Of a DNA stretch of 31,843 bases, positions 1-9,729 are shown one piece after another (within the stretch, counting starts at the first letter, position 1; each line of letters begins with the position of its first letter). The notes under the pieces were generated by a model that was given only the letters and a program-made list of their open reading frames with translations, did not search any database and was not told where the DNA came from. The DNA is from Azolla pinnata (taxonomy: Eukaryota > Streptophyta > Polypodiopsida > Salviniales > Salviniaceae): the NCBI GenBank assembly GCA_037176905.1, contig JBBBWG010003159.1, positions 1 through 31,843 on the forward strand, given 5' to 3'. The translations under genes and the position numbers were made by a program.

Positions 1-399
1 TCAATGCTACATCACCATCACCATCGTCATCATGTCATCGTCAATGCTACACGACCATCATCACCATCATCATTGCCCACAACCATAACCATCATCATTG
101 CCTTACGACTGCACAACCATCACCATCATATTGTCATCGGTGCTTCATGACCACCACCATCATCATCATCATCATGGCATGATGATTGGATAAACCATCA
201 TCATCATCATAATACCATCATATCATCATCAATGCTACGTGACCATCATCACCTTGACCACCATCACCACCATCATCGCCATCATGGGCACAACCATCAT
301 CATGATCAACGTTACATGGCCGTCACCATCACAACCATCATCATCGTCTGACAACTGCATAACCACCACCACCATCATCATCAATGCTTCAACAACAAC

Positions 400-433
<34 letters not shown>

Positions 434-715
434 TCATCATTACCACCATCATCATCATCAATACTGCCCAACCACCATCATCATCATCATTCGACATGGC
501 CACCTTCGTTGCCGCAATTGTTGCTACCACGATGATGATGATCATCATCATCAGTAGCAACATCACCACCACCATGATCACCAACATCACCACCATCACC
601 ACCATCACCACCATCACCATCACCATCACCACCATCATGACCATCATCACCCTCGCCACCATCATCATCCTCATCCTCACCATCATCACCATGCTAAGCA
701 CTACGCAGAGAAATG
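1..715. repeat. Imperfect CAT/ATC (CACCAT) trinucleotide array
   Basis: Nearly the whole stretch is built of CAT, ATC, CAC and ACC triplets. Landmark words recur inside it: 'caatgctac' near 2, 42 and 230, with variants near 307 and 382; 'gactgcacaacc' near 107, with a variant near 347; and 'cccacaacc' or 'gggcacaacc' near 78 and 285. This indicates a degenerate minisatellite of longer units, roughly 190-240 bp, made of triplets. The long open frames here encode only His/Thr/Ile or Asp/Met/Val runs and are by-products of the repeat. No gene is seen. Confidence 0.9.
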
Positions 716-718
716 GAG

Positions 719-780
719 CATCAGAAGAAGAAGAAGAAGAAGAAGGAGAAGGAGAAGAAGAAGAAGAAGCAGAAGCAGAG
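719..780. repeat. GAA/GGA purine tract
   Basis: A run of GAA and GGA triplets, with GCAGAA at the end, directly follows the CAT array. It is a microsatellite-like purine tract upstream of the SPL leader and may be promoter or leader sequence. Confidence 0.8.
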
Positions 781-1230
781 ATCCTCCTTTTCTTTCGCGA
801 GGAGAAAAAGGGTCGTCGCCATGGATGGAGCAGAACAGTGTGGGCGACGAGCACGGCCATGACAAGTGTTCGGATGAGTGCTCGCATTTGGTGAGTTCTC
901 CCTTTTCCTTCCTCGCCTTTCCTCTTTCCCATTCTCCCCCCCCCCCCCCTCCTCCTTCTTTCTTTTCTTTTCAGCCTTCATCTGCAGATCGCCCACAGCA
1001 CAGACTTGGTGTTTTCATCACAAATCCGTTCTCTTAATTCTCTGCGCTAGAATATCTGGTCTGCGTCTTGATTAGAGCTTTTCTACTCCCCCTCTCCCCG
1101 AGAAAACAAAGAACAGCTTTTGGTCCTGTCTTCTTGAAACAGCAAATCAGGGTTCCCGATTCGATTAGGGTTTACAAGACAACTGCGGATTCAGGGTCTT
1201 CCCCGTTTCGGGTTTTAAGCCAATAAGGCT

Positions 1231-1284
1231 ATGACGCCCAAACAGGGTTTTGAGGCCAATCCGAGTGATAGTGAGGCGAAATAG
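1231..1284 (+). promoter_or_regulatory. Upstream ORF (17 codons) in SPL leader
   Basis: An ATG at 1231 opens 17 sense codons and stops at TAG 1282-1284, about 190 nt before the SPL start. Its peptide is not recognised. It would matter only if the SPL leader includes this stretch. Confidence 0.45.
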
Positions 1285-1422
1285 GGTTTCAAAACTAAAT
1301 TAGGGTTCGCAGCCAGTTCTGAGGGGACTCCATAAAATCAGGCCGGGCTTCAGAAACAGGCTCTCTGCGATATACCATCGATTCATTTTCAGTTTCTTCT
1401 TGTAGAATCTCCCGTGTATTGC

Positions 1423-1463
1423 ATGGAGAGTCACATGCATTAGATATGCTCATCTGGCGGTAG
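1423..1463 (+). promoter_or_regulatory. Two minimal upstream ORFs just before the SPL start
   Basis: ATG 1423 encodes six residues (MESHMH) and stops at 1441-1443. ATG 1446 encodes five residues (MLIWR) and stops at 1461-1463, ten bases before the main ATG at 1474. Both should lie in any SPL mRNA leader that begins near the pyrimidine patch. A scanning ribosome would meet them first, so they plausibly lower translation from 1474. Confidence 0.6.
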
Positions 1464-1473
1464 AAATATCAGA

Positions 1474-4400
1474 ATGGAGAAATTGCAAGGGATTCAATAT
1501 AGAAGACGTGAAGATGTTTCCACCATGCGGTTTGGGCCGATTCAGCATGATTTCTTCCCAAGTGGTAAGGCCCGAACTGCAATATCCCGAACAGAGGAAT
1601 CAAGATACCTTCAGAAAAGACCACTTCCTCCTTCTCCTCCGCCTCCAAGCGATTTCCCCCTTCTGGATCAGAGTACTCCAAATCACAATACCAAGGCAGA
1701 TGTGTATGGTGACATAAATTGGAAGGATTCTTGGGAATGGGATAGCTTCCTTATGTCTGCCCGCCCATCTTTGATGAAAACCACCGTGCCATCACAACAG
1801 GTAGTTCATCGGGATCCTTCTGGAAATGGCTTGGTATCTAATGGGCCCACGTTGCTCGAACTCGGTCTAAGCTCGTCGTCATCATCATCTTCGGCGGCTG
1901 CTACTACTACCACCACGAGAAGAGGGAAGGATGACAATGATGATAATCTCTTAGCTCTAAAGCTCGGTGGGAATGCCCATGAGTGGAGACCAGAGGAGCT
2001 GTTGCCACAGCAGAGCGTTAAGAGGAGTAGGCATTCACCGCCGGAAGCACAAGTGCCCCGATGTCAAGTCGATGGCTGTGTGACTGACTTACAGAATGCG
2101 AAGGATTACCACCGGCGGCATAAGGTCTGTGAGCATCATGCAAAGGCCACCAAAGCTTCTGTGTCCGGCGTGGTGCAAAGGTTTTGCCAGCAGTGTAGTA
2201 GGTGCACATTTTTTCTTTCTTTTTGATTATATAACTTGCTTGATATATTCATATGAATGGACAAACTTACTTGATATATTCATGCATAGTTTCAATGCTA
2301 TGTCATCTTGTGCCATATGTATTTAGTGTTATGTATATTTCACTGGCTTAAACATGGCCTCCTGATAGGGTCTCTCCTGAAGCTCAAATCCAACATGGCG
2401 GACATTATGTTCACAATTGTATGCATATATTCGCTATGATTGTTTTATTTGGTCTCAATCAAGTATTACGGTGATTTGAGTATTACATTTTGTATCCAAC
2501 TTGCAGTCTTGTGCTGTTATTATGCAATTCTGCTGTGTATTGGACATAGACTTTGGATAGGGTCTCTTTCCTGGAGCTCAAATGTGACATGAAGGACATT
2601 ATTCCACTATATTTCAACTCTACAATATCCACCATGCAATACTCTGAGGTGTAATAATAATGTAATGCATCTCAAGTTTGCATGGATACCCAATGTGCAA
2701 TCATTTGCTATTATTATGCAATACTACAATGCATTGGACATGCTGGACTCCAATACTATTATTGGGTCTCTCAGGGAGCTCAAATTTTGTTATCGTGGAC
2801 ATTGTGACACTATATCTCACATTTGCATGTGTATACACCATTCAATACTGTAATATGTAATAACAACGTGGCTCGACCTCAAGCTCGCGTGCATGCTCAT
2901 TATGCAATCTTGTGCTGTTATGCAGTTCTACTACGAATCGTGGTCTATTTTCCTGTTCTAAATAGAAGCTGGTATTTTCTCCAGATTCCATCTGCTACGA
3001 GAATTTGATGATGACCGAAGAAGCTGCCGGAGACGGCTGGCTGGACATAATCGACGGAGAAGAAAAAATCAACCGGACACAACTGCAGCTTTAGCATGTA
3101 TTTTGTCTGATCAAAATGCTCTCTCAAGGATAATCAATCCTTTAGGTTCACTTCAAGGTTGCTTTTTAAGCCTGTCTTTGTGGTTGCTTTAGTGTGATAA
3201 CTTAGCATGCATTTTTTCTGATTGAAATGCTATTTCGAAGATAGTAAATCCATTAGATCCACGTCAAGGTTGGCATTTATGCCTTATTTGTGCTTATTGT
3301 TATTGTGATAGACTAAATAAATATGAAGCATAACTCTTCTTATTGCAGCAGGGTTGGGATTCTATTTTCAATGCAATTGGAACCATCATTTGTAAAGGAT
3401 CTTTCCTATTTCCTGCTGCAAGTCTGTTTACATGTGATTTTGAAGCTGTGGCAGGTTTTGGGTATTGTCCGCATCACGTGGTCAAAAAGTGTGTTTGTGT
3501 ATGCTAGCAGGATATGGAACATCTAAGATGCATTGTACGGCATGATGAAGTGAGATACTGATGAATCTGCATTTCGGATGTGCCACTAGGTGGTCCATTT
3601 TTGTGTTTCTAAAACAATGTTATATGCATAAATCATGCGATGAATGTTTTCCTTCCTTCACCTGGATTAGCAGTGGAAGCTGAATGTTTTGCGTTCTTTC
3701 TTTTTCTTTGACAGCAAAGGAGGAAGTTGACAAGCTTCAGAAGGTACTGGGCAGTAGAGAGACACTGTTGCAGACCCTAATGGTTGCAGGTGCGACAATC
3801 GGAGATACATGCAACAAGTCTTCAGCGCTAGGGGCTGATGATCTCATGAACACAATTGCCAAGTCACAGATCCTCAGCAATTTATTGCTTTCGAACCCTA
3901 ACCTAGCGTGCAACTTGTCGCCTGCAACTACATCTACTGGAGCTTCGATTGCAGCTCTTTCAAATGCAATGCTGTTATCTCTTATACACCAATCACAACC
4001 AAAAATTGGGAATAATGGTGAACCTATCACCATGACGACTAATGGAAGGAACTTGGAGGCTTGCACAAACACGTTCAGACCTGGAAATATTATGATTCAG
4101 GATGGATTGTCTATCCCAGATTTGGGACTCCAACCTACTTATGCTGCATTTCCAAACACAGCGCTGTCAGGAGAGATGCTCACACCACCTGTCTGTAGTG
4201 ACAACTCCAATGAATCTAATGGGGATTCTATAGATGAAAGGACCCATACTGGCTATGCTCAAAGGGGAGGCTTGCACCAAGAGAAATTTGTGAGGAATGG
4301 TACAAACGGAAATATTAGAGATTGTGAGAATTCAAATGATTTCCTTACATCCAGGGTTCAGACTTTAGGTTATGCAGAAAGTACCTCTCCTAATGAGCGT

Positions 4401-7400
4401 TTTGAAGCAACAGTTGGTTCTGATCATTCCTCAGATTCAAGTCTTGACAAGCAGGTATTTTATTTTTCTTAACAACGTATTATATTAGCTCTGAAGGAAG
4501 TAGAATCAACAATATGGTTTCCCACCTTAACTGCCTTTAAACCACATGCTTTTGAGCTTTCTCTTGTTGAAAATTTCATCCCATTATTATTCCATAGTTT
4601 ATTAATGGTTCTGATAGTACAGGAGCAAACATTTCAGTTGTGGTTCAAGATCTTTGACAGGAGTCCTGGAGACTTGCCTTCTTCACTCCGGAAACAAGTA
4701 CGAAAATATCAGCATTTTGATATTCTTCATTATGCCGATCCGTGGTTTTGTTATGGCTACATTTTATGACTTAATCTCTGTATTTCTGCAATTCATAGAT
4801 GCTGGAGTGGCTGGATCATTTGCCTACTGAAATGGAAGGCTATATCAGACCAGGCTGTATTATACTTACTGTCTTCATATGTATGCCAATTCATGCATGG
4901 GAGAAGGTAATGGATTGGTGCCCTATCTTTTCTGTAACAGTTAAAATTTATGGAAATCTCAGGCAGTACTTTCTTTTAACAATGTGTTCTGACCATGCAT
5001 GCATTCATAAACCATCGAAACCATGCATCATTTTTGCAGTTATGTAGAGATATTGAGGCAAGGTTGCAAGAGCTGATATGGAGCTCGGGAGGAGAATTCT
5101 TACGTAAAGGCAAGGTCTTAGTGCAGTTAGAGGAAGTTAGTTCTCTCATTGTTGATGGTAGGTGAGTCACTTTATAGGACAACTTATGAGTATTTTGCAG
5201 CATTCAGCTAAGCTTTGTGGGTTATCAAACAACGCAGGAAAAGTAATGCCAAACACAGTTCCAAGGTTTACACAGAGACCAAATTTGATCATGGTACAGC
5301 CCTTTGCAGTCATGATGGGTGAAAAAGTAAAGCTAACCTTGAAAGGTCATAACTTGAGAAGTTTTGGCACAAGGTAAGGAATTCACAACCATGTATCTGC
5401 TTTTCTTCGCTAGATTTGAATCGCAAAATGATTGCGCATCCTAAAATATATTTTTCTTCATTAGAATTCAATCACAATCATAACTCATAGCATTTTTTTA
5501 TGACAGTGAATTATTTGTATCATTGCAAAACTCACACTTGTTTTTGTAACTTTGAAACAGAGTAATATGTTCATACGAAGGGAAGTGTGTGGAGGGAGAT
5601 GTGGGATCTACAACTGGCTTGCAGTTCTGGAAACGTGACAGGGAAGGAGAGCAAGATTCGTCGCTTGTGGAAACTGAGGAACAGGAGATTTCTTTTCATG
5701 TGGGACCTTTCAACAATCGTGGGCATTGTTTCATTGAAGTAAGTGGATTTACGTTTTTGATTATCAAGCAAAAAACTATCCCCTCTCAGTTAGCTTGCAT
5801 AGGCTGATTCAAGCTCTGACTTCTCTCAAATCTCTACTAACATTAATTAACATCAGCATATGTTGTGCTCGGAAGGAAGGGCTGGTGGCCAAGTAGACGC
5901 ATATTTTCTTTTGTTTAGCTTACGGAGGTCAACATAAGATCCGACTTTTCTCAAATACTTACATTAGTGTACAGCATACTGATAAGAGACAGTGACGAAA
6001 TCGTCTAGTTTTAGCTTTGCATAGGTTGATTTAAAATCCAACTTTTTCTTGAATCGTGACGATTGTTTTGCATTAGCATATGGTGTATTTAGAAGAGATG
6101 GTGACGCAAAAAGATGTATACATATTGGGTATATCGACTGATTCTAGATAGACAGGTGCATAAATTAGCATGGCATGGGCAATCGATCAGTAGGCCTACT
6201 GCAGGAAACCTGTTGTGATAGTGTTTGGTTTTGTGATGAAAAATTTGTTTTTGATGTGAAAACCATGATATATAGGTGGAGGGGCAGCTGGCGAAAGGAA
6301 GCAGCTTTCCGATCATTGTTGTTCCAGACAAGGCAGTTTGTGATGATGTGAGCATGTTAGAGGAGGAGTTCATAAGAAATCTCAGCGACGATGCAGTAGC
6401 TGTGGGGAGACCCAGCAACAAAGCAGCAGCAGCTGATATCACCCACTTCCTATATGAGTTTGGTTGGCTGCTACACCGGGATCAATGGAAGGCACAGTAC
6501 ATGGCCTCAGGCGTCGATGACTTTTCAGCGGAAAGGTATCGATGGCTGCTTCGATTCTCCGCAGAGCGCGGCTGCTGCGCGATAGCGAAGAGCATCTTGA
6601 ATCTTCTCTTCAGCACGAGCCATGATCGAGCTCTTGGGACCATCTCCGAAGCGAGCCTGCTCCATATCGCGGTCAAGAGCAGCTCGAGAGCCATGGTGGA
6701 ATTCCTGCTGGCCTACGCTCCGCCAAGCCCAGACTCTGGCCATGGTTCTCCGGAGCAGGTGTTCAGGCCCGATGCACCCAGCCATGGCGGGCTCACGCCT
6801 CTTCACTTGGCCGCAAGCATGCACTCCGGTGGGGATGAAGTTCTCGACGCACTCACAAATGCACCAGAGGAGGTTTGTTATTGCTAACCGCAAACTGTCA
6901 TAACTGCCACAACAGATTCATGGGGCTTGGTCCATGAACCCTAAACCCCGAAAGCCTGAACTCTAAAAACCTTCGAAACCCTAAACTCTAAAACCCTTTT
7001 GAAACCCCAAACCCTACTACACACCCCTAAAACTGATCACACGCGGTCTCACTTCGAGCTTTTACTCTCTGTTTTGGCTATGTATATGCAGCTATGGGCG
7101 AAAGCATGGACGGCTGCAAAAGACTCCAGTGGGCAGACTCCATTGATGTATGCATTAGCTGCTGGGCGCAAGAGCGCGATAAGCTTGGTGATGAAGAAGA
7201 TGAGACACGGCGACAATAAGGGGCATGTAGCCTTGAACTTGGATGCAGACGCCGAGAGCTCATCCTCGCCTCGCCGGCCGATGGTCTTCACCCAGAAGAT
7301 TCAGGCTTGCACTTGCAGAGGCCGAGAGCTGCTTCTGACGCAGAACCTTCCGCTTCGGATCCGCGGCTTACGCGGCGGCTCCTTCTACCGCCCCTTTGTG

Positions 7401-7523
7401 CTATCCATGCTCACCGTCGCAGCCGTCTGTGTCTGTGTCGGGGTCCTCATGAAGGGCCCTCCCAGCGTTAGCTTCGTCCAAGGCCCTTTCGTCTGGGAAT
7501 CGATCAGGTATGGGCCCAAGTAA
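1474..7523 (+). CDS. SPL14: SBP-box transcription factor, large SPL1/12/14/16 clade (SPL14-like)
   Basis: Nuclear DNA-binding protein whose SBP domain, in this family, recognises GTAC-core promoter sites. Model: exons 1474-2201, 2985-3157, 3715-4454, 4623-4697, 4799-4906, 5040-5157, 5238-5373, 5561-5738, 6276-6872, 7092-7523. This gives 3285 nt, about 1094 aa, with all phases consistent. Residues ~92-97 hold the N-terminal W-x-W-D element typical of large SPLs. The SBP domain is ~196-271, with first zinc ligands at C197 and the following CxxxxC, then CQQCSRFH split by intron 1, and a basic RRRRK nuclear-localisation tail. Later come the conserved YIRPGC block (~588) and ankyrin-type repeats (LLHIAV ~880, GLTPLHLAA ~924, [13 protein letters not shown] ~965). 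A hydrophobic [10 protein letters not shown] segment lies near 1053-1072. The length is usual for the clade. Residues ~272-545 are poorly conserved compared with remembered homologues. No miR156 site was noticed, as expected for this clade. SPL14 is the closest remembered match, but orthology is not proven. Confidence 0.92.
2202..2984 (+). repeat. SPL intron 1 composed of degenerate ~195-bp tandem repeats
   Basis: The intron splits the SBP domain at the conserved position within the QQCSR codon. It carries recurring blocks. 'GGGTCTCT..GAGCTCAAAT..GGACATT' appears near 2364, 2556 and 2758. 'TGCA(A/G)TC..TGCTATTATTATGCAAT' appears near 2505, 2695 and 2900. The spacing is about 190-205 bp, so roughly four diverged units fill the intron. 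Confidence 0.75.
3092..3310 (+). repeat. Tandem duplication of the SPL exon 2 tail with its splice donor
   Basis: 3092-3202 and 3203-3310 are clearly related, by eye about three quarters identical, with a 111-bp period. The first copy contains the last ~66 nt of exon 2, the donor at 3158 and early intron 2. The second lies wholly in intron 2 and keeps a matching 'tcaag/gttgg' pseudo-donor at 3269. An in-frame stop in the second copy, and one between the copies, prevent it from acting as a coding exon. Confidence 0.8.
6925..7030 (-). repeat. Degenerate telomere-like CCCTAAA repeats in SPL intron 9
   Basis: Short words such as AACCCTAAAC, ACTCTAAAA, AAACCCTAAAC and AACCCCAAACCC follow one another within the 219-bp intron 6873-7091. 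They are imperfect copies of the plant telomere unit, with the C-rich strand on top. They do not interrupt the donor (6873) or acceptor (7091). Confidence 0.75.
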
Positions 7524-7800
7524 AACGGAGAAAAAGCCGACGTGGAAGAAAGCGAAAAGGATCTGGCATCGCTCGGAGGTTTTGCGATGTGATGGAAATC
7601 GGTTTATATCGTGCTCACGCTATGGGTTCTCCCCCAAGCATAGAGAGATCGGGTTGCCAATCATCGCGTACATAAGACTTGCCGCGCACAACGCAATGTA
7701 AATCATTGTTTCCGTTAATGCCTCGTAGAACGATGTTGAAGAGAGCTTGTCCCCAACAGGTGTATCAGGCGATTTACCGGTAGCTTTGGATTTAAATAAA
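7524..7800 (+). other. 3' UTR of the SPL gene with candidate poly(A) signal
   Basis: This follows the SPL stop codon TAA at 7521-7523. A canonical AATAAA occurs at 7795-7800, about 270 nt downstream, a usual plant 3' UTR length. No other coding potential is convincing here. Confidence 0.5.
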
Positions 7801-8910
7801 GGGGCGGTCTTCAATTGTATGCGAATTGAATCATAAACCCCAGACCCTAAATTCTTACCATTGGTGGGCAGGAATCGCCCGGGCGCTTCCAAAATGCAAT
7901 GCTCAGTGCCTGTGCTATTCTTAATACGGTAGCACAGTGTGTATAACTTTGGCCATAAATTGTCACTATTGATTGTGGACTATTACCATCAATCAAAGCT
8001 ATGTTGTATCATGGCAAGTAAAATGTGTAGTTATTGCAAGTCGTGGTCTTGTTAGTGAGTTGAGTATTCCACGTATAAAGGATATTTATAGTCCCCATTC
8101 TATTGGATACGAGCATAATCTATACCTCATTCGAGTTTGGAAGCAGATCTGGATCCTCGAGTGAGGTTCTTGGCACCTCGAATGTGCGGTAGATTGGTTT
8201 TTAAAAAGGGTAGGGAGGTCTTGGCACCTCGAGTGAGGCTCTTTGATGTATTGGTACAAATCGTGGCAATATATTTGATGAAGGACAAGGATGGTTTCAT
8301 GATGTTTAGAAAATTTAAACAGGCGGGACATGGAGGCAGTTTTCCAAGATGAAGATAATATTAATGTCTCAGAATTGTTGATTCACCACTAGCCCTAGTA
8401 GTTGCTGAGGTGTTATTTCAAGATATAATGCAAGAATTTGGCACAAGTGAACATTATCCCTACTTAAACCTGACTAAAGTGAGAATTTGCACTAATTTCA
8501 TCAAATTGCATGATTGAAAAACATGGTTCAACCCCCAACAGAGCTTTAGACAAGAAGATAATCTACTATGAGACACTCTGTTAGCAACTATGGAGGATAG
8601 ATTCAATATCAAGTTCTCTTGTATGAATACATCTATCGCATGTGGTTTGTGAGACATGCTTTTAGCAACTATGGAGGATAGGGTCAATATTAGGTTGTCT
8701 TTGTTAATCATTAGTGCATTGTAGGAGCTAAGCACCACATACATCATGGGAGAATAGAAGTTTTAGTGTGACAAACGAGGAATCTTCTTCCATGAGAAAT
8801 TTCCTATTGCCATAATTCAAAGATAGTCTTGCATTCATTCTAGGCATATCTCGATGCACTCATGACAAGCAAGGAAATTATAAATCTCCACCTTCTACAT
8901 GTAATGATGA
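7801..8910. other. Intergenic, no gene seen; short direct repeats
   Basis: No open frame here resembles a protein. A 12-bp word, CCTCGAGTGAGG, occurs at 8155-8166 and 8227-8238, with TTGGCACCTCGA nearby in each copy. A second pair begins at 8570 and 8651 (GAGACA..TTAGCAACTATGGAGGATAG..TCAATAT), an 81-bp tandem duplication. These look like remnants of degenerated repetitive DNA. I could not identify a transposon class. Confidence 0.55.
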
Positions 8911-9725
8911 TGTCATATAAAAGCTTATATCATAAACTTTGATTTTAGTGTTTAAACTTTAAAATTCGATATCATATGAGGAAGTTATTAGTTTTTTCAT
9001 GAAAATGGTTCTTCTTGTCTATCCCCTCCTCATTTGTGATACACCTTTACTTTTTAATTCGTATCTATTACCTAAATTTTCAAAATCTAAAATTTGTTAT
9101 GTCATATAAAAGCCTACGTTATTAGTTTTAATTTGAGTGTTTGAACTCTAACATCCGATATCATACAAGGAAGTTATAAGTTTTTTTATATAGGTAGTCA
9201 CTCTTATCTGTCCCTTTCTCATTTGTGCTACACCTTTACTTTTTAATTCGTATCGCTCACCCGTTGTTTCAAAATCTAATCTTTTTTATACTATAAGGAA
9301 ACCTACTTTGTTAGTTTCAATTTTAGTTTTGAACTCTAAATTTCGATATTATACAGAGAAGTTATGAGTTATTTGTTAAAGGCAATCACTCTTGTTTATT
9401 CCTTCCTCATTTGTGACACACCTTTACTTTTTTATTCGTATCTCTCGCCCACAAATTAAATTTTTTTTTTTAATGTCGTATGCAAGCCCACATTGAGAGC
9501 TTTCATTTGAGTTTTGAACTCTAAAATCTGATATTATACGAGGAAGCCACAAGCTTTTTCATGAAGGTGGTTCCTCTTGTTTGTCCCTTTCTCGTTTGTG
9601 AGATACTTTTATTTTTTAATTCGCATCTCTCGACCACAGTTTCAAAATCTAAAATTTGTTATGTCATATTAAAGCTTGTGTTTTTAGCTCTGTTTAGAGT
9701 GCTTGAACTCTAAAATCTGATGTGT
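8911..9725. repeat. Satellite-like tandem array, ~188-bp monomer, about 4.3 copies
   Basis: Monomers begin with TGTCATATAAAAGC or its variants at about 8911, 9100, 9287, 9474 and 9662. A second landmark, ACACCTTTACTTTTTAATTCGTATC, recurs near 9041, 9230 and 9418, with a weaker copy near 9602. Each unit is AT-rich and includes a GAACTCTAAAATC.GATAT.ATAC.AGGAAG block. The fifth unit is cut off near 9725. Copies differ by many substitutions and small indels, so the array is old. No coding potential. Confidence 0.85.
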
Positions 9726-9729
9726 TGAT

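Larger units (their letters stand above)
800..1473 (+). promoter_or_regulatory. Promoter/5' leader region of the SPL gene, with possible leader intron
   Basis: This lies directly upstream of the SPL start codon. A pyrimidine patch at 1082-1099 resembles a plant core-promoter Y patch. A possible intron at 891-974 starts GTGAGT, carries a very long C/T tract and ends TTTTCAG. A perfect telobox-like word (TTAGGGTTT) sits at 1165-1173, with near matches at 1281-1289 and 1300-1308. Whether transcription starts before 821 or near 1100 cannot be decided from sequence. If it starts early, the leader contains at least five upstream ORFs. Confidence 0.55.

Noticed and set aside
235..932. Long open frames on both strands rich in His/Thr/Ile, Asp/Met/Val and Glu
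   Set aside because: They are translations of the CAT/ATC and GAA repeats. They have no start context, splice structure or protein-like composition.
1474..7523. A miR156 target site in the SPL gene
   Set aside because: I saw no sequence resembling the GTGCTCTCTCTCTTCTGTCA-type site. Large SPLs of this clade are not expected to have one.
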